From NCBI GenBank assembly GCA_949841465.1, contig CATKZW010000010.1, positions 1 to 64,000 on the forward strand: DNA of 64,000 nt. The letters run 5' to 3'. The position numbers and the translations under genes are program-made. Under the pieces are notes generated by a model, which had not been told where the DNA came from, did no database searches, and was given only the letters and a program-made list of their open reading frames with translations. Positions 9,128-17,050 of this stretch are shown here, one piece after another. Source of the DNA: an uncultured Oscillospiraceae bacterium (GTDB lineage Bacteria; Bacillota; Clostridia; Oscillospirales; Oscillospiraceae). How positions within the stretch are numbered: the first letter of the stretch is position 1; each line of letters begins with the position of its first letter.

Positions 9128-10639
9128 ATGGACCAGGAAAACCGCCGGAAACGGAAGAAAAATCTGCCGATCCAGCCCAAGCGGGAGGCGGACCCCGCGG
9201 AGGAGCTCCAGGCGGAGCCCCCTGTCAAGATCCAGCGCCGGGGACGGCTGCGCCGCCGCTGGCTGCTGAACACCCTGACCGTCACCCTGGTGGTGGTGGC
9301 CATCGCGGTGAGCGCCTTCTCCCTGGCCATGTACAGCTACTACACCTCCACCATCCTGGCCACCCTGGAGAGCAAGGCCCAGACCGCCGCCGGCATGTTC
9401 CGCAACTACACCGAGACCACCTATCTGTCCACCGCCCGGCAGTTCGTCAACCAGTTTGAGGACAAGACTAAGATCGAGGTGCAGATCCTCAACGCCAACG
9501 GCCGGGTGCTCATGTCCTCCATAATGGACATATCCGGCGCCAGCGCCTACAGCCCGGACGTGGCTGCCGCCATCAGCGAGAAGCGGGTGCGGACCAGCAT
9601 CGGCGTGGACCCGGACACCGAGGACAACGTGGTGTCCGCCTCCGCCCCGGTGGTCTATAACGGCGTGGTGGTGGGCGTGGTGCGCATGGTCACCTCCCTC
9701 CAGAAGGTGCAGGCCCAGATGCTGCGCATCGTGATGGTCACCTCCGCCATCGGCCTGGCCATCCTGATTGTTATGGGGGTCCTGGCCTCCTATTTCATCA
9801 AGTCGGTGCTGGACCCGGTGATCCGGGTGACGGAAACCGCCAAGCGCATCGCCGCGGGCAGCTACGGCGTGCAGATGGAGAAAAAGTCCGACGACGAGAT
9901 GGGCGAGCTGGTGGACAGCATCAACGACATGTCCATGAAGATCGACCAGGCAGAGCGCACCCAGTCGGAGTTCATCTCCTCCGTGTCCCACGAGCTGCGC
10001 ACGCCGCTCACCGCCATCAACGGCTGGGCGGAGACGCTGTACAACGGCGAGGTGCGGGACGCCTCCGACGTGAAGAAGGGCATGAGCATCATCGTGTCCG
10101 AGGCCCAGCGGCTCACCCGCATGGTGGAGGAGCTGCTGGAGTTTTCCCGGATGGAGACGGGGCGGTTCAACCTGTCGGTGGAGCCCATCGACATCCTGGC
10201 GGAGCTGGAGGACGCGGTGTACACCTACCGGGAGTTTTTCCGCCGCAAGGGGCTGGAGCTGAACTACAGCGAGTGCGGGGAGGAGCTGCCCATCATCAGC
10301 GGCGACCCGGAGCGGCTGCGCCAGGTGTTCTGCAACCTGCTGGACAACGCGGACAAGCACGGCGGCTCCGGCGGGAAGGTGGAGGTCTCCGTAAGCCGGG
10401 AGGGGGAGGAAGTGGCCATCCGCATCCGGGACTACGGCCCCGGCGTGCCCGAGGAGGAGCTGCCCTTCATCAAGTATAAGTTTTATAAGGGCTCGTCCAA
10501 GGCCCGGGGGTCCGGCATCGGTCTGGCGGTGTGCGACGAGATCGTCAACAGCCACGGCGGCTCCCTGGACATCGCCAACGCCCCCGGCGGCGGCTGCGTG
10601 GTAACCGTCCGTCTGCCCATGAAGGTGGAAGGGGCCTGA
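9128..10639 (+). CDS. Membrane sensor histidine kinase (HAMP-HisKA-HATPase_c)
   Basis: Sensor kinase of 503 residues, the likely partner of the upstream regulator. A basic cytoplasmic N-tail of about 44 residues precedes TM1 (about 45-70). An extracytoplasmic sensing region of about 130 residues and TM2 (about 200-222) follow, then HAMP, the dimerisation/phospho-acceptor site SVSHELRTP (His288), the N box NLLDNADKHG, and G boxes DYGPGVP and GSGIGLAV. The ATG at 9128 is chosen because GGGAGGAGG ends 8 nt upstream; GTG 9119 overlaps that site. An LPFIKYKFYKG F-box is also present. The regulated genes cannot be deduced. Confidence 0.95.
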   Translation: MDQENRRKRKKNLPIQPKREADPAEELQAEPPVKIQRRGRLRRRWLLNTLTVTLVVVAIAVSAFSLAMYSYYTSTILATLESKAQTAAGMFRNYTETTYLSTARQFVNQFEDKTKIEVQILNANGRVLMSSIMDISGASAYSPDVAAAISEKRVRTSIGVDPDTEDNVVSASAPVVYNGVVVGVVRMVTSLQKVQAQMLRIVMVTSAIGLAILIVMGVLASYFIKSVLDPVIRVTETAKRIAAGSYGVQMEKKSDDEMGELVDSINDMSMKIDQAERTQSEFISSVSHELRTPLTAINGWAETLYNGEVRDASDVKKGMSIIVSEAQRLTRMVEELLEFSRMETGRFNLSVEPIDILAELEDAVYTYREFFRRKGLELNYSECGEELPIISGDPERLRQVFCNLLDNADKHGGSGGKVEVSVSREGEEVAIRIRDYGPGVPEEELPFIKYKFYKGSSKARGSGIGLAVCDEIVNSHGGSLDIANAPGGGCVVTVRLPMKVEGA

Positions 10640-10655
10640 GCGGTCGGATGCATAT

Positions 10656-10669
10656 CGAACGAGAGTTCT
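10656..10669 (+). promoter_or_regulatory. Possible LexA (SOS) box upstream of the DUF1385-prmC-recA gene run
   Basis: CGAACGAGAGTTCT matches the Firmicute LexA/DinR core GAAC-N4-GTTC. It lies 9 bp upstream of the -35 at 10679, not over the promoter core. An 8-fixed-base pattern is expected about once by chance in 64 kb, so support comes only from the position ahead of a run that reaches recA. Confidence 0.35.
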
Positions 10670-10678
10670 AAAAGCTGC

Positions 10679-10707
10679 TTGCATTTTCCGGCGGCTTCTG
10701 GTATACT
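10679..10707 (+). promoter_or_regulatory. Sigma-A promoter of the DUF1385 gene
   Basis: -35 TTGCAT (10679-10684), 17-bp spacer, -10 TATACT (10702-10707), 45 bp ahead of the ATG at 10752. Confidence 0.75.
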
Positions 10708-10751
10708 GTGCTTCACAGGCCGAAAGGCCCACACTCAAAGGAGAAAGATAC

Positions 10752-11723
10752 ATGGCAAAACAAGACGCGAATTACTGCCCCCCGTTCAAAACCACCTGCG
10801 GCGGGCAGGCTTTGATCGAGGGCATCATGATGCAGGGACCGGGCAAGCGGGCCGTGGTGGTGCGCAAGGCGGACGGGGAGCTGGACGTCACGGAGGAGGA
10901 GGTCAAGCCCAAGACCGGGCTGGCCAAGCTGCCCTTTATCCGGGGGCTGTTCGTCTTCGGCGGCTCCATGGTCCACGGGATGAAGGCGCTGATGCACTCC
11001 GCGGAGGTGTCCGACGACGGTTCCGTGGAGGAGGAAGAGCTGACGGGCCTGGACAAGTGGATCAGCGACCACTTTGAGCAGGAGAAGGCCATGAGCATCA
11101 TCATCACCCTGGCGGCGGTGATCGGCATTGCCTTTTCGGTGGGGCTGTTTATCCTGCTGCCCACCGCCCTGACGGGCCTGATCGGGCTGGTGTGGAAGAC
11201 CATGCCCCTGTGGGTTCGCTCGGTGGTGGAGGGGGTGCTGAAGGTGGTCATCTTTATGACCTACCTCTACCTGTGCTCTAAGATGAAGGAGATCCATCGG
11301 GTGTTCGAGTACCACGGCGCGGAGCACAAGACGATCTACTGCTATGAGAACGGCCTGGAGCTGACGGTGGAAAATGTGCGCAGGCAGCCCCGGCACCATC
11401 CCAGGTGCGGCACCAGCTTCCTGTTTGTGGTCATTACGGTGTCCATCTTTTTGTCCATCGTGGTGTTCACCCCCCTGGAGATCGAAAATACCTTCCTGCG
11501 CATGGCGCTGCACCTGCTGATGCTGCCCGTTATCGTGGGAGTGACTTACGAGTTCAACCGCTATGTGGGCGGTCACGACGGCCCGGTGAGCCGGGCCCTG
11601 CGGGCCCCCGGCATGTGGATGCAGAACTTCACCACCTTTGAGCCGGACGACTCCATGATCGAGGTGGGCATTGAAGCGCTGAAGCGGGTCCTGCCTGAGG
11701 AGAAGGGCGCGGATCAGTGGTGA
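10752..11723 (+). CDS. DUF1385 family (YqhQ-like) membrane protein
   Basis: Integral membrane protein of 323 residues of unknown function; the family is widespread in Firmicutes and commonly sits beside prmC. The family signature at the N-terminus is CGGQALIEGIMMQGP (about residues 16-30). Hydrophobic segments lie near 112-140, 155-175, 215-240 and 250-270. A conserved EYHGAEHKTIYCYE motif (about 181-194), followed by RQPRHHPRCGTSF, contains several histidines and cysteines that could bind metal. ATG 10752 follows AAAGGAGAAAG. The prmC gene begins 38 bp downstream. Confidence 0.9.
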   Translation: MAKQDANYCPPFKTTCGGQALIEGIMMQGPGKRAVVVRKADGELDVTEEEVKPKTGLAKLPFIRGLFVFGGSMVHGMKALMHSAEVSDDGSVEEEELTGLDKWISDHFEQEKAMSIIITLAAVIGIAFSVGLFILLPTALTGLIGLVWKTMPLWVRSVVEGVLKVVIFMTYLYLCSKMKEIHRVFEYHGAEHKTIYCYENGLELTVENVRRQPRHHPRCGTSFLFVVITVSIFLSIVVFTPLEIENTFLRMALHLLMLPVIVGVTYEFNRYVGGHDGPVSRALRAPGMWMQNFTTFEPDDSMIEVGIEALKRVLPEEKGADQW

Positions 11724-11761
11724 GATTGAGAGAAAGAGATGAAGCGGAGAGGTGAGAGCCC

Positions 11762-12646
11762 ATGCCCGTCACCTATAATGATCTATACCTGGACGCCCGG
11801 AAGGCCCTGAAAGGGGTGGGGGTGGAACAGGCCCAGCTGGAGGCCCGGGAGCTTTTATGCCTTGCCTCCGGCAAGAGCCGGGAGGAGTTTTTCCGGGACC
11901 TGACCCTCTACGCCTCCGACGGGGCGGAGGGGCGCTTCCGCACCCTGCTGGCCCGGCGTTTGAAGGGGGAGCCGGTGGCCTATCTCATCGGCGAGTGGGA
12001 GTTTTACGGCCTGACGCTGGACGTATGCCGGGACGTGCTCATCCCCCGGCCGGACACCGAGACGCTGGTGGACCGGGGCATTCTGCATGTGCGGGACATG
12101 CCCGACGGCACGCGGGTGCTGGACCTGTGCGCGGGCAGCGGCTGCGTGGGGCTGGCTATCGCGGAGAATTGCCCCAACACCTACGTGGTGCTGGCGGAGT
12201 GGTCGGAGGAGGCCCTGCGGGTATGCCGGCAGAACATCCGGCGGTGCGGGCTGACCCAGCAGGTGAGCCCGGTCCAGGCGGACGCCCTGGAGCCGCCGCC
12301 CCGGCTGCTGCGGGACTTCGATTTGATTTTGTGCAACCCTCCCTATATCCCCACCCTGGACGTCACTAGGCTGGAGCCGTCCGTCCGGGACTACGAGCCC
12401 CGGATGGCCCTGGACGGCGGGGAGGACGGGCTGAAGTTTTACCGGGCCATCACGAAAAAGTGGAAGTGCGCCCTGAAGCCTGGCGGCAAGCTGGCCTTTG
12501 AGGTGGGGTACGACCAAGCCCCGGCGGTGCAGGCCATTATGACGGAGCAGGGCTTTGTGGACATCAGGACCACCATGGACCCCGGCCTGCACTGGCGGGT
12601 GGTGGAAGGAAGCGTGGAGAAGCGCGGAGAAGCGGACAGCGAGTGA
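11762..12646 (+). CDS. prmC: Peptide chain release factor N5-glutamine methyltransferase
   Basis: SAM-dependent enzyme (also called HemK) that methylates the glutamine of the GGQ motif in release factors RF1 and RF2. It has 294 residues, close to the usual 280-290. The N-terminal helical domain (about 1-80) is followed by the Rossmann methyltransferase: IPRPDTETLV, SAM motif I LDLCAGSGCVGLAIA (near 119-133), and the catalytic NPPYIP motif (near 195). SD GGAGAGG precedes ATG 11762. The usual neighbour prfA is absent; instead recA follows 187 bp later. Confidence 0.96.
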   Translation: MPVTYNDLYLDARKALKGVGVEQAQLEARELLCLASGKSREEFFRDLTLYASDGAEGRFRTLLARRLKGEPVAYLIGEWEFYGLTLDVCRDVLIPRPDTETLVDRGILHVRDMPDGTRVLDLCAGSGCVGLAIAENCPNTYVVLAEWSEEALRVCRQNIRRCGLTQQVSPVQADALEPPPRLLRDFDLILCNPPYIPTLDVTRLEPSVRDYEPRMALDGGEDGLKFYRAITKKWKCALKPGGKLAFEVGYDQAPAVQAIMTEQGFVDIRTTMDPGLHWRVVEGSVEKRGEADSE

Positions 12647-12780
12647 GCTTGGAGCGCAGCGAGGCCGAGCGCAGGGCGGCGCAGCCGCCCCAGACCAGGC
12701 CGAGGCGGAGCGAAAGCGAGCGAGCGCCCTGGTCGCTGAAAGTCCGGTTTATGGGACACATAAAAGAGTATGATACGGGA
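12647..12780 (+). repeat. GC-rich imperfect inverted-repeat block between prmC and recA
   Basis: A gene-free tract dominated by GCG/GAG-rich palindromic words, for example a dyad GGGCGGC...GCCGCCC and a longer dyad with arms GACCAGG and CCTGGTC about 27 bp apart. It looks like a dispersed extragenic element, but no second copy was found in this window. A TATGAT at about 12769-12774 could be a weak recA -10 without a good -35. Confidence 0.4.
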
Positions 12781-12833
12781 CAGATAAGAGCCGGCGCATC
12801 TAACAACGCGCCGGCGGGAAAGGATGAACGCAC

Positions 12834-13934
12834 ATGGCTGACAAAAAGAAGCAGGTGGAGGCCGCCGCCCCCGCCGCAGATAAGAAGAAGGCGCTGGACA
12901 CCTGCATTGCGCAGATTGAAAAGGACTACGGCAAGGGTTCCATCATGCGCCTGGGCGAGAACTCCCACATCGTGGTGGAGGCCATTCCCACCGGCTCCCT
13001 GTCGCTGGACATCGCGCTGGGCATCGGCGGCGTGCCCAAGGGGCGTATCATCGAAATTTACGGTCCCGAATCCTCCGGTAAGACCACCCTGGCCTTACAT
13101 ATCGTGGCCGAGGCCCAGAAGCGGGGCGGCGAGGTGGCCTTCATCGACGCCGAGCACGCTCTGGACCCCACCTATGCCCGGGCCCTGGGTGTGGATATTG
13201 ATTCCATGCTCATCTCCCAACCGGACACCGGCGAACAGGGGCTGGAGATCTGCGAGGCCCTGGTGCGCTCCGGCGCCATCGACGTGGTGGTGGTGGACTC
13301 GGTGGCGGCGCTGACCCCCCGTGCGGAGATCGAGGGCGACATGGGCGACGCCCACGTGGGCCTGCTGGCCCGGCTGATGAGCCAGGCCCTGCGCAAGCTG
13401 GCGGGCTCCATTGCCAAGACCAACTGCATCGTGATTTTTATCAACCAGCTGCGTGAGAAGGTCGGCGTGGTGTACGGAAACCCTGAGGTGACCACCGGCG
13501 GCCGGGCGCTGAAGTTCTATGCCTCCGTGCGCATGGAGGTGCGCCGCGTCGAGGCCATCAAGAACGGCACGGAGGTGGTGGGCAACCGTACCCGGGCCAA
13601 GATCGTGAAGAATAAAGTAGCGCCCCCCTTCCGGGAGGCGGAGTTTGAGATTATGTACGGCGAGGGCATTTCCAAGCTGGGTGAGCTGGTGGATTTGGCC
13701 GTCAAGCTGGATATTGTGCAGAAGTCCGGCTCCTGGTTCTCCATGGGGGACACCCGGGTGGGGCAGGGCCGGGACGCGGTGAAGAAGTATTTCCAGGACA
13801 ACCCGGAGATTGCGGAGAAGGTGGAGACAGAGGTCCGGGCCAACGCCTACAAGCTCATGAGCCGCCAGTCTCAGATTGCCGCCAAGGCTGCCGGCCGCGC
13901 GGTGGACGTGTCGGCAGATGATTTTGAGGGGTAG
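12834..13934 (+). CDS. recA: Recombinase RecA
   Basis: DNA strand-exchange ATPase for homologous recombination and SOS co-protease, 366 residues. Walker [10 protein letters not shown] lies at residues 77-85, Walker [11 protein letters not shown] around 150, the L1/L2 loop regions [12 protein letters not shown] and [12 protein letters not shown] are intact, and the acidic C-terminal tail ends SADDFEG. ATG 12834 follows GGAAAGGATG with suitable spacing. recX follows after a repeat element, the usual recA-recX pairing. No LexA box was found in the intergenic DNA directly upstream; the only candidate is 2.1 kb upstream at 10656-10669. Confidence 0.99.
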   Translation: MADKKKQVEAAAPAADKKKALDTCIAQIEKDYGKGSIMRLGENSHIVVEAIPTGSLSLDIALGIGGVPKGRIIEIYGPESSGKTTLALHIVAEAQKRGGEVAFIDAEHALDPTYARALGVDIDSMLISQPDTGEQGLEICEALVRSGAIDVVVVDSVAALTPRAEIEGDMGDAHVGLLARLMSQALRKLAGSIAKTNCIVIFINQLREKVGVVYGNPEVTTGGRALKFYASVRMEVRRVEAIKNGTEVVGNRTRAKIVKNKVAPPFREAEFEIMYGEGISKLGELVDLAVKLDIVQKSGSWFSMGDTRVGQGRDAVKKYFQDNPEIAEKVETEVRANAYKLMSRQSQIAAKAAGRAVDVSADDFEG

Positions 13935-13936
13935 TT

Positions 13937-14040
13937 GTTCCTTTTTCTTGAAAGAAAAAGGAACCGAAAAAGAACTTTTAGACCGCTGACGGGCCGGGTG
14001 CTGTGAATGACGTTTCTGCCCGGCAACGGGATGTAACGCA
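13937..14040 (+). repeat. MITE-like repeat, copy A (left end and partial body)
   Basis: It begins with a self-palindrome of 13-bp arms (13937-13949 with 13952-13964). The 43 bp at 13937-13979 are identical to the left end of copy C at 51287-51329. The shared body word CCGCTGACG follows (13983-13991), then a GCCCGGCAAC-type word seen in the other copies. No right end is present, so this copy is truncated. It begins 3 bp after the recA stop and may also act as a transcript 3' end. Confidence 0.8.
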
Positions 14041-14084
14041 GGGATAAATATAAAATGCCGGCGGCGGAATGGAACGGAGGGCTT

Positions 14085-14780
14085 ATGAAAATTGAAAAGC
14101 TGGAGCCCTCCAAGCACAAGGAGGGCCGCTGGCTGGTCTGGCTGGAGGACGCTTCCATTGTCCGCGTCGGCGAGGGGGACGTGGTGTCCCTGGGGCTGTA
14201 CACCGGGAAGGAGCTGACAGACGGCGAGGCCGACGCGCTCATCGCCGCCGGAGAGCGCTCCAAGCTCATGGAGCGGGCGGTGGGGATGCTGTCCCTGCGG
14301 CCCATGTCCCGGAAGGAGCTGCTGGACAAGCTGTGTGCCCCGCCCCGGCCCAAGAGGGGGAAGTACCCCTATGACAAGCTGGACGATGTGCCGGACCCGG
14401 AGGTGCTCCAGGCTCAGCGGGAGGCCCTTCGGGAACAGGGGGAGGCGGTGGCCGACCGCCTTACCGAGCTGGGGCTGCTGAACGATGGGGAGTTTGCCCG
14501 CACGGTGGTGCGGCACTACGCCGCCAAGGGGTACGGCCCCCGGAAGCTCCGGGACGAGCTGTACCGCCGGGGGGTGCCCCGGGAGTACTGGGAGGAGGCC
14601 ATGGAGGAGCGGGAGCCGGATGAGGGGCAGCTCGACAAATTGGTCCGGCAGAAGCTCCGGGACGGGGAGCCCAGCCGGGAGAATCTGAAAAAGGTGTCCG
14701 ATTACCTGGCCCGCCGGGGCTATGGCTGGGAGGAGATTTCCTCCGCCCTGGACCGCATCCGGGAGGAGGCGGGGGATTAG
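14085..14780 (+). CDS. recX: Regulatory protein RecX
   Basis: Modulator that binds RecA filaments and limits recombinase activity; 231 residues, in the range of Firmicute RecX proteins. Three-helix RecX repeats are visible: a first block MLSLRPMSRKELLDKL, a second with VADRLTELGLLNDGEFARTVVRHYAAKGYGPRKLRDEL (quoted by its key parts LGLLNDGEFAR and KGYGPRKLRDEL), and a C-terminal block KVSDYLARRGYGWEEI. ATG 14085 with GGAGG 4 nt upstream is preferred over an in-frame start at 14055. It follows recA, separated by a repeat element, and its last 4 bp overlap the end of the convergent small gene. Confidence 0.93.
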   Translation: MKIEKLEPSKHKEGRWLVWLEDASIVRVGEGDVVSLGLYTGKELTDGEADALIAAGERSKLMERAVGMLSLRPMSRKELLDKLCAPPRPKRGKYPYDKLDDVPDPEVLQAQREALREQGEAVADRLTELGLLNDGEFARTVVRHYAAKGYGPRKLRDELYRRGVPREYWEEAMEEREPDEGQLDKLVRQKLRDGEPSRENLKKVSDYLARRGYGWEEISSALDRIREEAGD

Positions 14781-15031
14781 TTCGCTTCGTTGTTTAGAAA
14801 TGTGAGCATGAGCTGTCCCCCCAGCTGGAAGCCCTCTTCAAACGCCCATTCCCGGCCTCCGTTCAGCTCTACGCGCAGGGCTGCTTCCAGCTCGTTGACG
14901 AAGGCTGCGCCCATCTCCTGGCGTATCCGTTCCAGATGGCGGCACAGGGGCGCGTCCCGGTTGTCCAGGGGGTTGGGGGCGGGAGCGTGGATAGGGTCGC
15001 CGTGGTAGAGGGCGGATATGTAGTCGAACAT
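14777..15031 (-). CDS. Small hypothetical protein (possibly DUF6809-like)
   Basis: 84-residue soluble protein. It starts MFDYISALYHGDPIHAP and continues with a helical region rich in Glu/Leu and a GFQLGGQLML segment near the end. The start and length resemble small Clostridia proteins of the DUF6809 type, but I cannot confirm that from sequence alone. AAAGGGG lies 8 nt upstream of the ATG at 15031. A good reverse-strand promoter (15089-15117) and a palindrome overlapping it lie between this gene and the divergent XRE regulator gene, so the regulator probably represses it. Its stop overlaps the recX stop tail to tail. Confidence 0.7.
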   Translation of the reverse strand: MFDYISALYHGDPIHAPAPNPLDNRDAPLCRHLERIRQEMGAAFVNELEAALRVELNGGREWAFEEGFQLGGQLMLTFLNNEAN

Positions 15032-15058
15032 AAGAAAACCCCTTTCTGTAGTGAATAA

Positions 15059-15117
15059 ATAATCGTCTACAGATTTAATCTATAGACGATTATATCAGAT
15101 TATTTCTCAAGCGTCAA
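15059..15117 (-). promoter_or_regulatory. Promoter of the small gene with an 11-bp inverted-repeat operator between divergent genes
   Basis: Reverse-strand promoter: -35 TTGACG (15112-15117), 17-bp spacer, -10 TATAAT (15089-15094). An 11-bp perfect inverted repeat (15059-15069 with 15083-15093, arm ATAATCGTCTA) overlaps the -10 and covers the expected start of transcription. The adjacent divergent gene encodes an XRE-type HTH protein, the natural candidate to bind here. Confidence 0.82.
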
Positions 15118-15129
15118 GAGGTGAGTGAC

Positions 15130-15363
15130 GTGCTGGATAAAAAAATAATGGGCGACCGTTTGCGCATAGCGCGGGAAGCCAGCAACATATCGCGCAAAGA
15201 ATTGGCAGAGGCTTTGAATGTGACCAGAACGCAAATCAGTGATATTGAAAATGGGAAGTCCGGCACAAATCTGGACCGATTTTTGCAGCTCTGTGAGCTG
15301 TACCGGGTGTCCGCTGACTATCTTTTGGGCATCACCGATGATCCCACCTGGCGGGGAGAATAG
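15130..15363 (+). CDS. XRE/Cro-C1 family HTH regulator
   Basis: Small DNA-binding protein of 77 residues consisting of one lambda-repressor-like HTH: RLRIAREASNISRKELAEAL, then recognition helix VTRTQISDIENGK, and a terminal LYRVSADYLLGITDD typical of this family. GTG 15130 is chosen because AAGAGGTG ends 7 nt upstream; GTG 15121 overlaps that site. Codon usage is visibly more AT-rich than in neighbouring genes, which suggests later acquisition. It is divergent from the small gene at 14777-15031 with a shared palindrome in between, and ends 11 bp before rimO. Confidence 0.9.
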   Translation: MLDKKIMGDRLRIAREASNISRKELAEALNVTRTQISDIENGKSGTNLDRFLQLCELYRVSADYLLGITDDPTWRGE

Positions 15364-15374
15364 GAGGGAGCGGC

Positions 15375-16703
15375 ATGAATTATTATAAGGTAGCGTTCGT
15401 CTCCCTGGGCTGCGCCAAAAACCTGGTGAACACCGAGCAGATGATGGCCCTGTGCCGGGACGCGGGCCACGCCGTCACCGGCGACCCCGACGGCGCGGAC
15501 GTGGCGGTGCTGAACACCTGCGGCTTTATCGAGTCGGCGAAGAGCGAGGCCATCGACAGCATCCTGGAGCTGGCGGAGCTGAAAAAGCAGGGGAAGCTGA
15601 AAAAGCTGCTGGTTACCGGCTGCCTGGCCCAACGCTACCCGGACGATATCCGCACTGAGCTGCCCGAGGTGGACGGCCTCCTGGGCACCGGCAGCTACAC
15701 CGACGTGGTGTCCGCCGTGGAGCAGCTCATGGTGGGGGAGCGGCCGGAGCGGTTCGGCGATATCCACCGCACCTATGAGGACGGGGACCGCTGGGTGACC
15801 ACGCCGCCCTATACGGCCTATTTGAAGATTGCGGAGGGCTGCTCCAACGGCTGTGCGTTCTGCGTGATCCCACGGCTGAGGGGTAAGTACCGCAGCCGGT
15901 CTATGAAGGCCCTTCTCGCCGAGGCGGAGACCCTGGCCCGCCGGGGGGTGAAGGAGCTCATCGTCATAGCCCAGGATATCACCCGCTACGGCCTGGACCT
16001 GGGGGACGGGACCACCCTGGCCAAGCTGCTGACCGAATTATGTAAACTGGATTTCCATTGGATTCGACTCCACTATCTCTATCCGGAGGCGGTGACGGAC
16101 GAGCTGATTGAGGTCATTGCCCGGGAAAAGAAGATCGTCCACTACCTGGATATCCCCATCCAGCACGCCAACGACGGCATTTTGAAGGCCATGCGCCGCC
16201 GGAGCACCCGGGCGGAGATCGAGACGCTGTTCGCCAAGCTCCGCGCCGCCATGCCGGACGTGGTGTTGCGCACGTCGCTGATCTGCGGCCTGCCGGGAGA
16301 GGGCGAGGCGGAGTTCGAGGAGCTGTGCGATTTTCTGCGGGAGCAGAAGCTCCAGCGGGCGGGGGTGTTCCAGTTCTCCCCGGAGGAGGGGACGCTGGCC
16401 GCCGCCATGGAAAACCAGGTGGATGCAGAGACGGCCGCCCGCCGGGTGGAGCTGGTGGTGGACCTGCAGTCCCGCATCATGGACGAGTACAACGAGGCCC
16501 GGCTGGGCACGTGCGTGGAGGTGCTCTGCGAGGGCTTCGACGGGGACGGCGGCTGCTACGTGGGCCGCACCTACGCCGACTCGGCGGACATCGACGGGCG
16601 GGTGTTGTTCACGGCGGCGGGACTGGTGCCCGCAGGTGAATTTGTCAATGTGCGCATTACCGGCGTGTCCGACGGGGACTTGACGGGGGAGATTGAGGAC
16701 TAA
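15375..16703 (+). CDS. rimO: Ribosomal protein S12 (Asp) methylthiotransferase
   Basis: Radical-SAM methylthiotransferase that adds a methylthio group to the conserved aspartate of ribosomal protein S12; 442 residues. The N-terminal UPF0004 domain has cysteines in SLGCAKN, NTCGF and TGCLAQRY for the auxiliary [4Fe-4S] cluster. The radical-SAM domain has CSNGCAFC (CxxxCxxC, near 155). A C-terminal TRAM-like domain completes it. The short SLGCAKNLVNTE start fits RimO better than MiaB/MtaB. ATG 15375 follows GGAGGGAGCGGC. Confidence 0.95.
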   Translation: MNYYKVAFVSLGCAKNLVNTEQMMALCRDAGHAVTGDPDGADVAVLNTCGFIESAKSEAIDSILELAELKKQGKLKKLLVTGCLAQRYPDDIRTELPEVDGLLGTGSYTDVVSAVEQLMVGERPERFGDIHRTYEDGDRWVTTPPYTAYLKIAEGCSNGCAFCVIPRLRGKYRSRSMKALLAEAETLARRGVKELIVIAQDITRYGLDLGDGTTLAKLLTELCKLDFHWIRLHYLYPEAVTDELIEVIAREKKIVHYLDIPIQHANDGILKAMRRRSTRAEIETLFAKLRAAMPDVVLRTSLICGLPGEGEAEFEELCDFLREQKLQRAGVFQFSPEEGTLAAAMENQVDAETAARRVELVVDLQSRIMDEYNEARLGTCVEVLCEGFDGDGGCYVGRTYADSADIDGRVLFTAAGLVPAGEFVNVRITGVSDGDLTGEIED

Positions 16704-16830
16704 AGATAGTATGCACTAAGTATAGTACAATATTAAGCGGCAAACCTCACAAAAGTTTACACTGGAGCTGGTGTGTTCTTAGTGGAATTTGTTGGTGAGC
16801 TGTGCTATACTTGCCAAGGGGTGGGAAATT

Positions 16831-17049
16831 GTGCCGATTGTTTACGGAAAGTTGTTTGCACTTTTGGCTGAAAAAGGCTTGACAAAATACAGCCTCAGGC
16901 GCGACAATGTGGTAGGTGTGGCAACGCTGGAAAAAATGCGCAAAAACGAGGGTTACATCGATACCCGCACCATTGAGCACCTCTGTGAATATCTGGACTG
17001 CCAACCCGGCGATATCATGGAGTACATCCCGGAACAAAAGGAGAAGTGA
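16831..17049 (+). CDS. Small Cro/C1-type HTH protein
   Basis: 72-residue putative regulator. It reads YGKLFALLAEKGLTKYSLRR, then a helix pair with TLEKMRKNE and TIEHLCEYLDCQPGDIMEYI, the pattern of the compact HTH_26 class. I chose GTG 16831 because AAGGGGTGGG precedes it and a TATACT sequence at 16806-16811 suggests transcription begins near 16818, so an upstream TTG at 16789 would fall before the start of the message. It ends 1 bp before pgsA and may be co-transcribed with it. The target is unknown. Confidence 0.82.
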   Translation: MPIVYGKLFALLAEKGLTKYSLRRDNVVGVATLEKMRKNEGYIDTRTIEHLCEYLDCQPGDIMEYIPEQKEK

Positions 17050-17050
17050 C

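Noticed and set aside
12643-13314. Forward frame of 223 codons overlapping the prmC-recA gap and recA
   Set aside because: It runs out of frame through recA with an Arg/Pro/Trp-rich translation, typical of a GC shadow frame.
13937-13964. Ordinary intrinsic terminator of recA
   Set aside because: The palindrome has no T-run after the stem and belongs to a repeat family with near-identical copies elsewhere, so it is described as a repeat; a role in 3' end formation is still possible.
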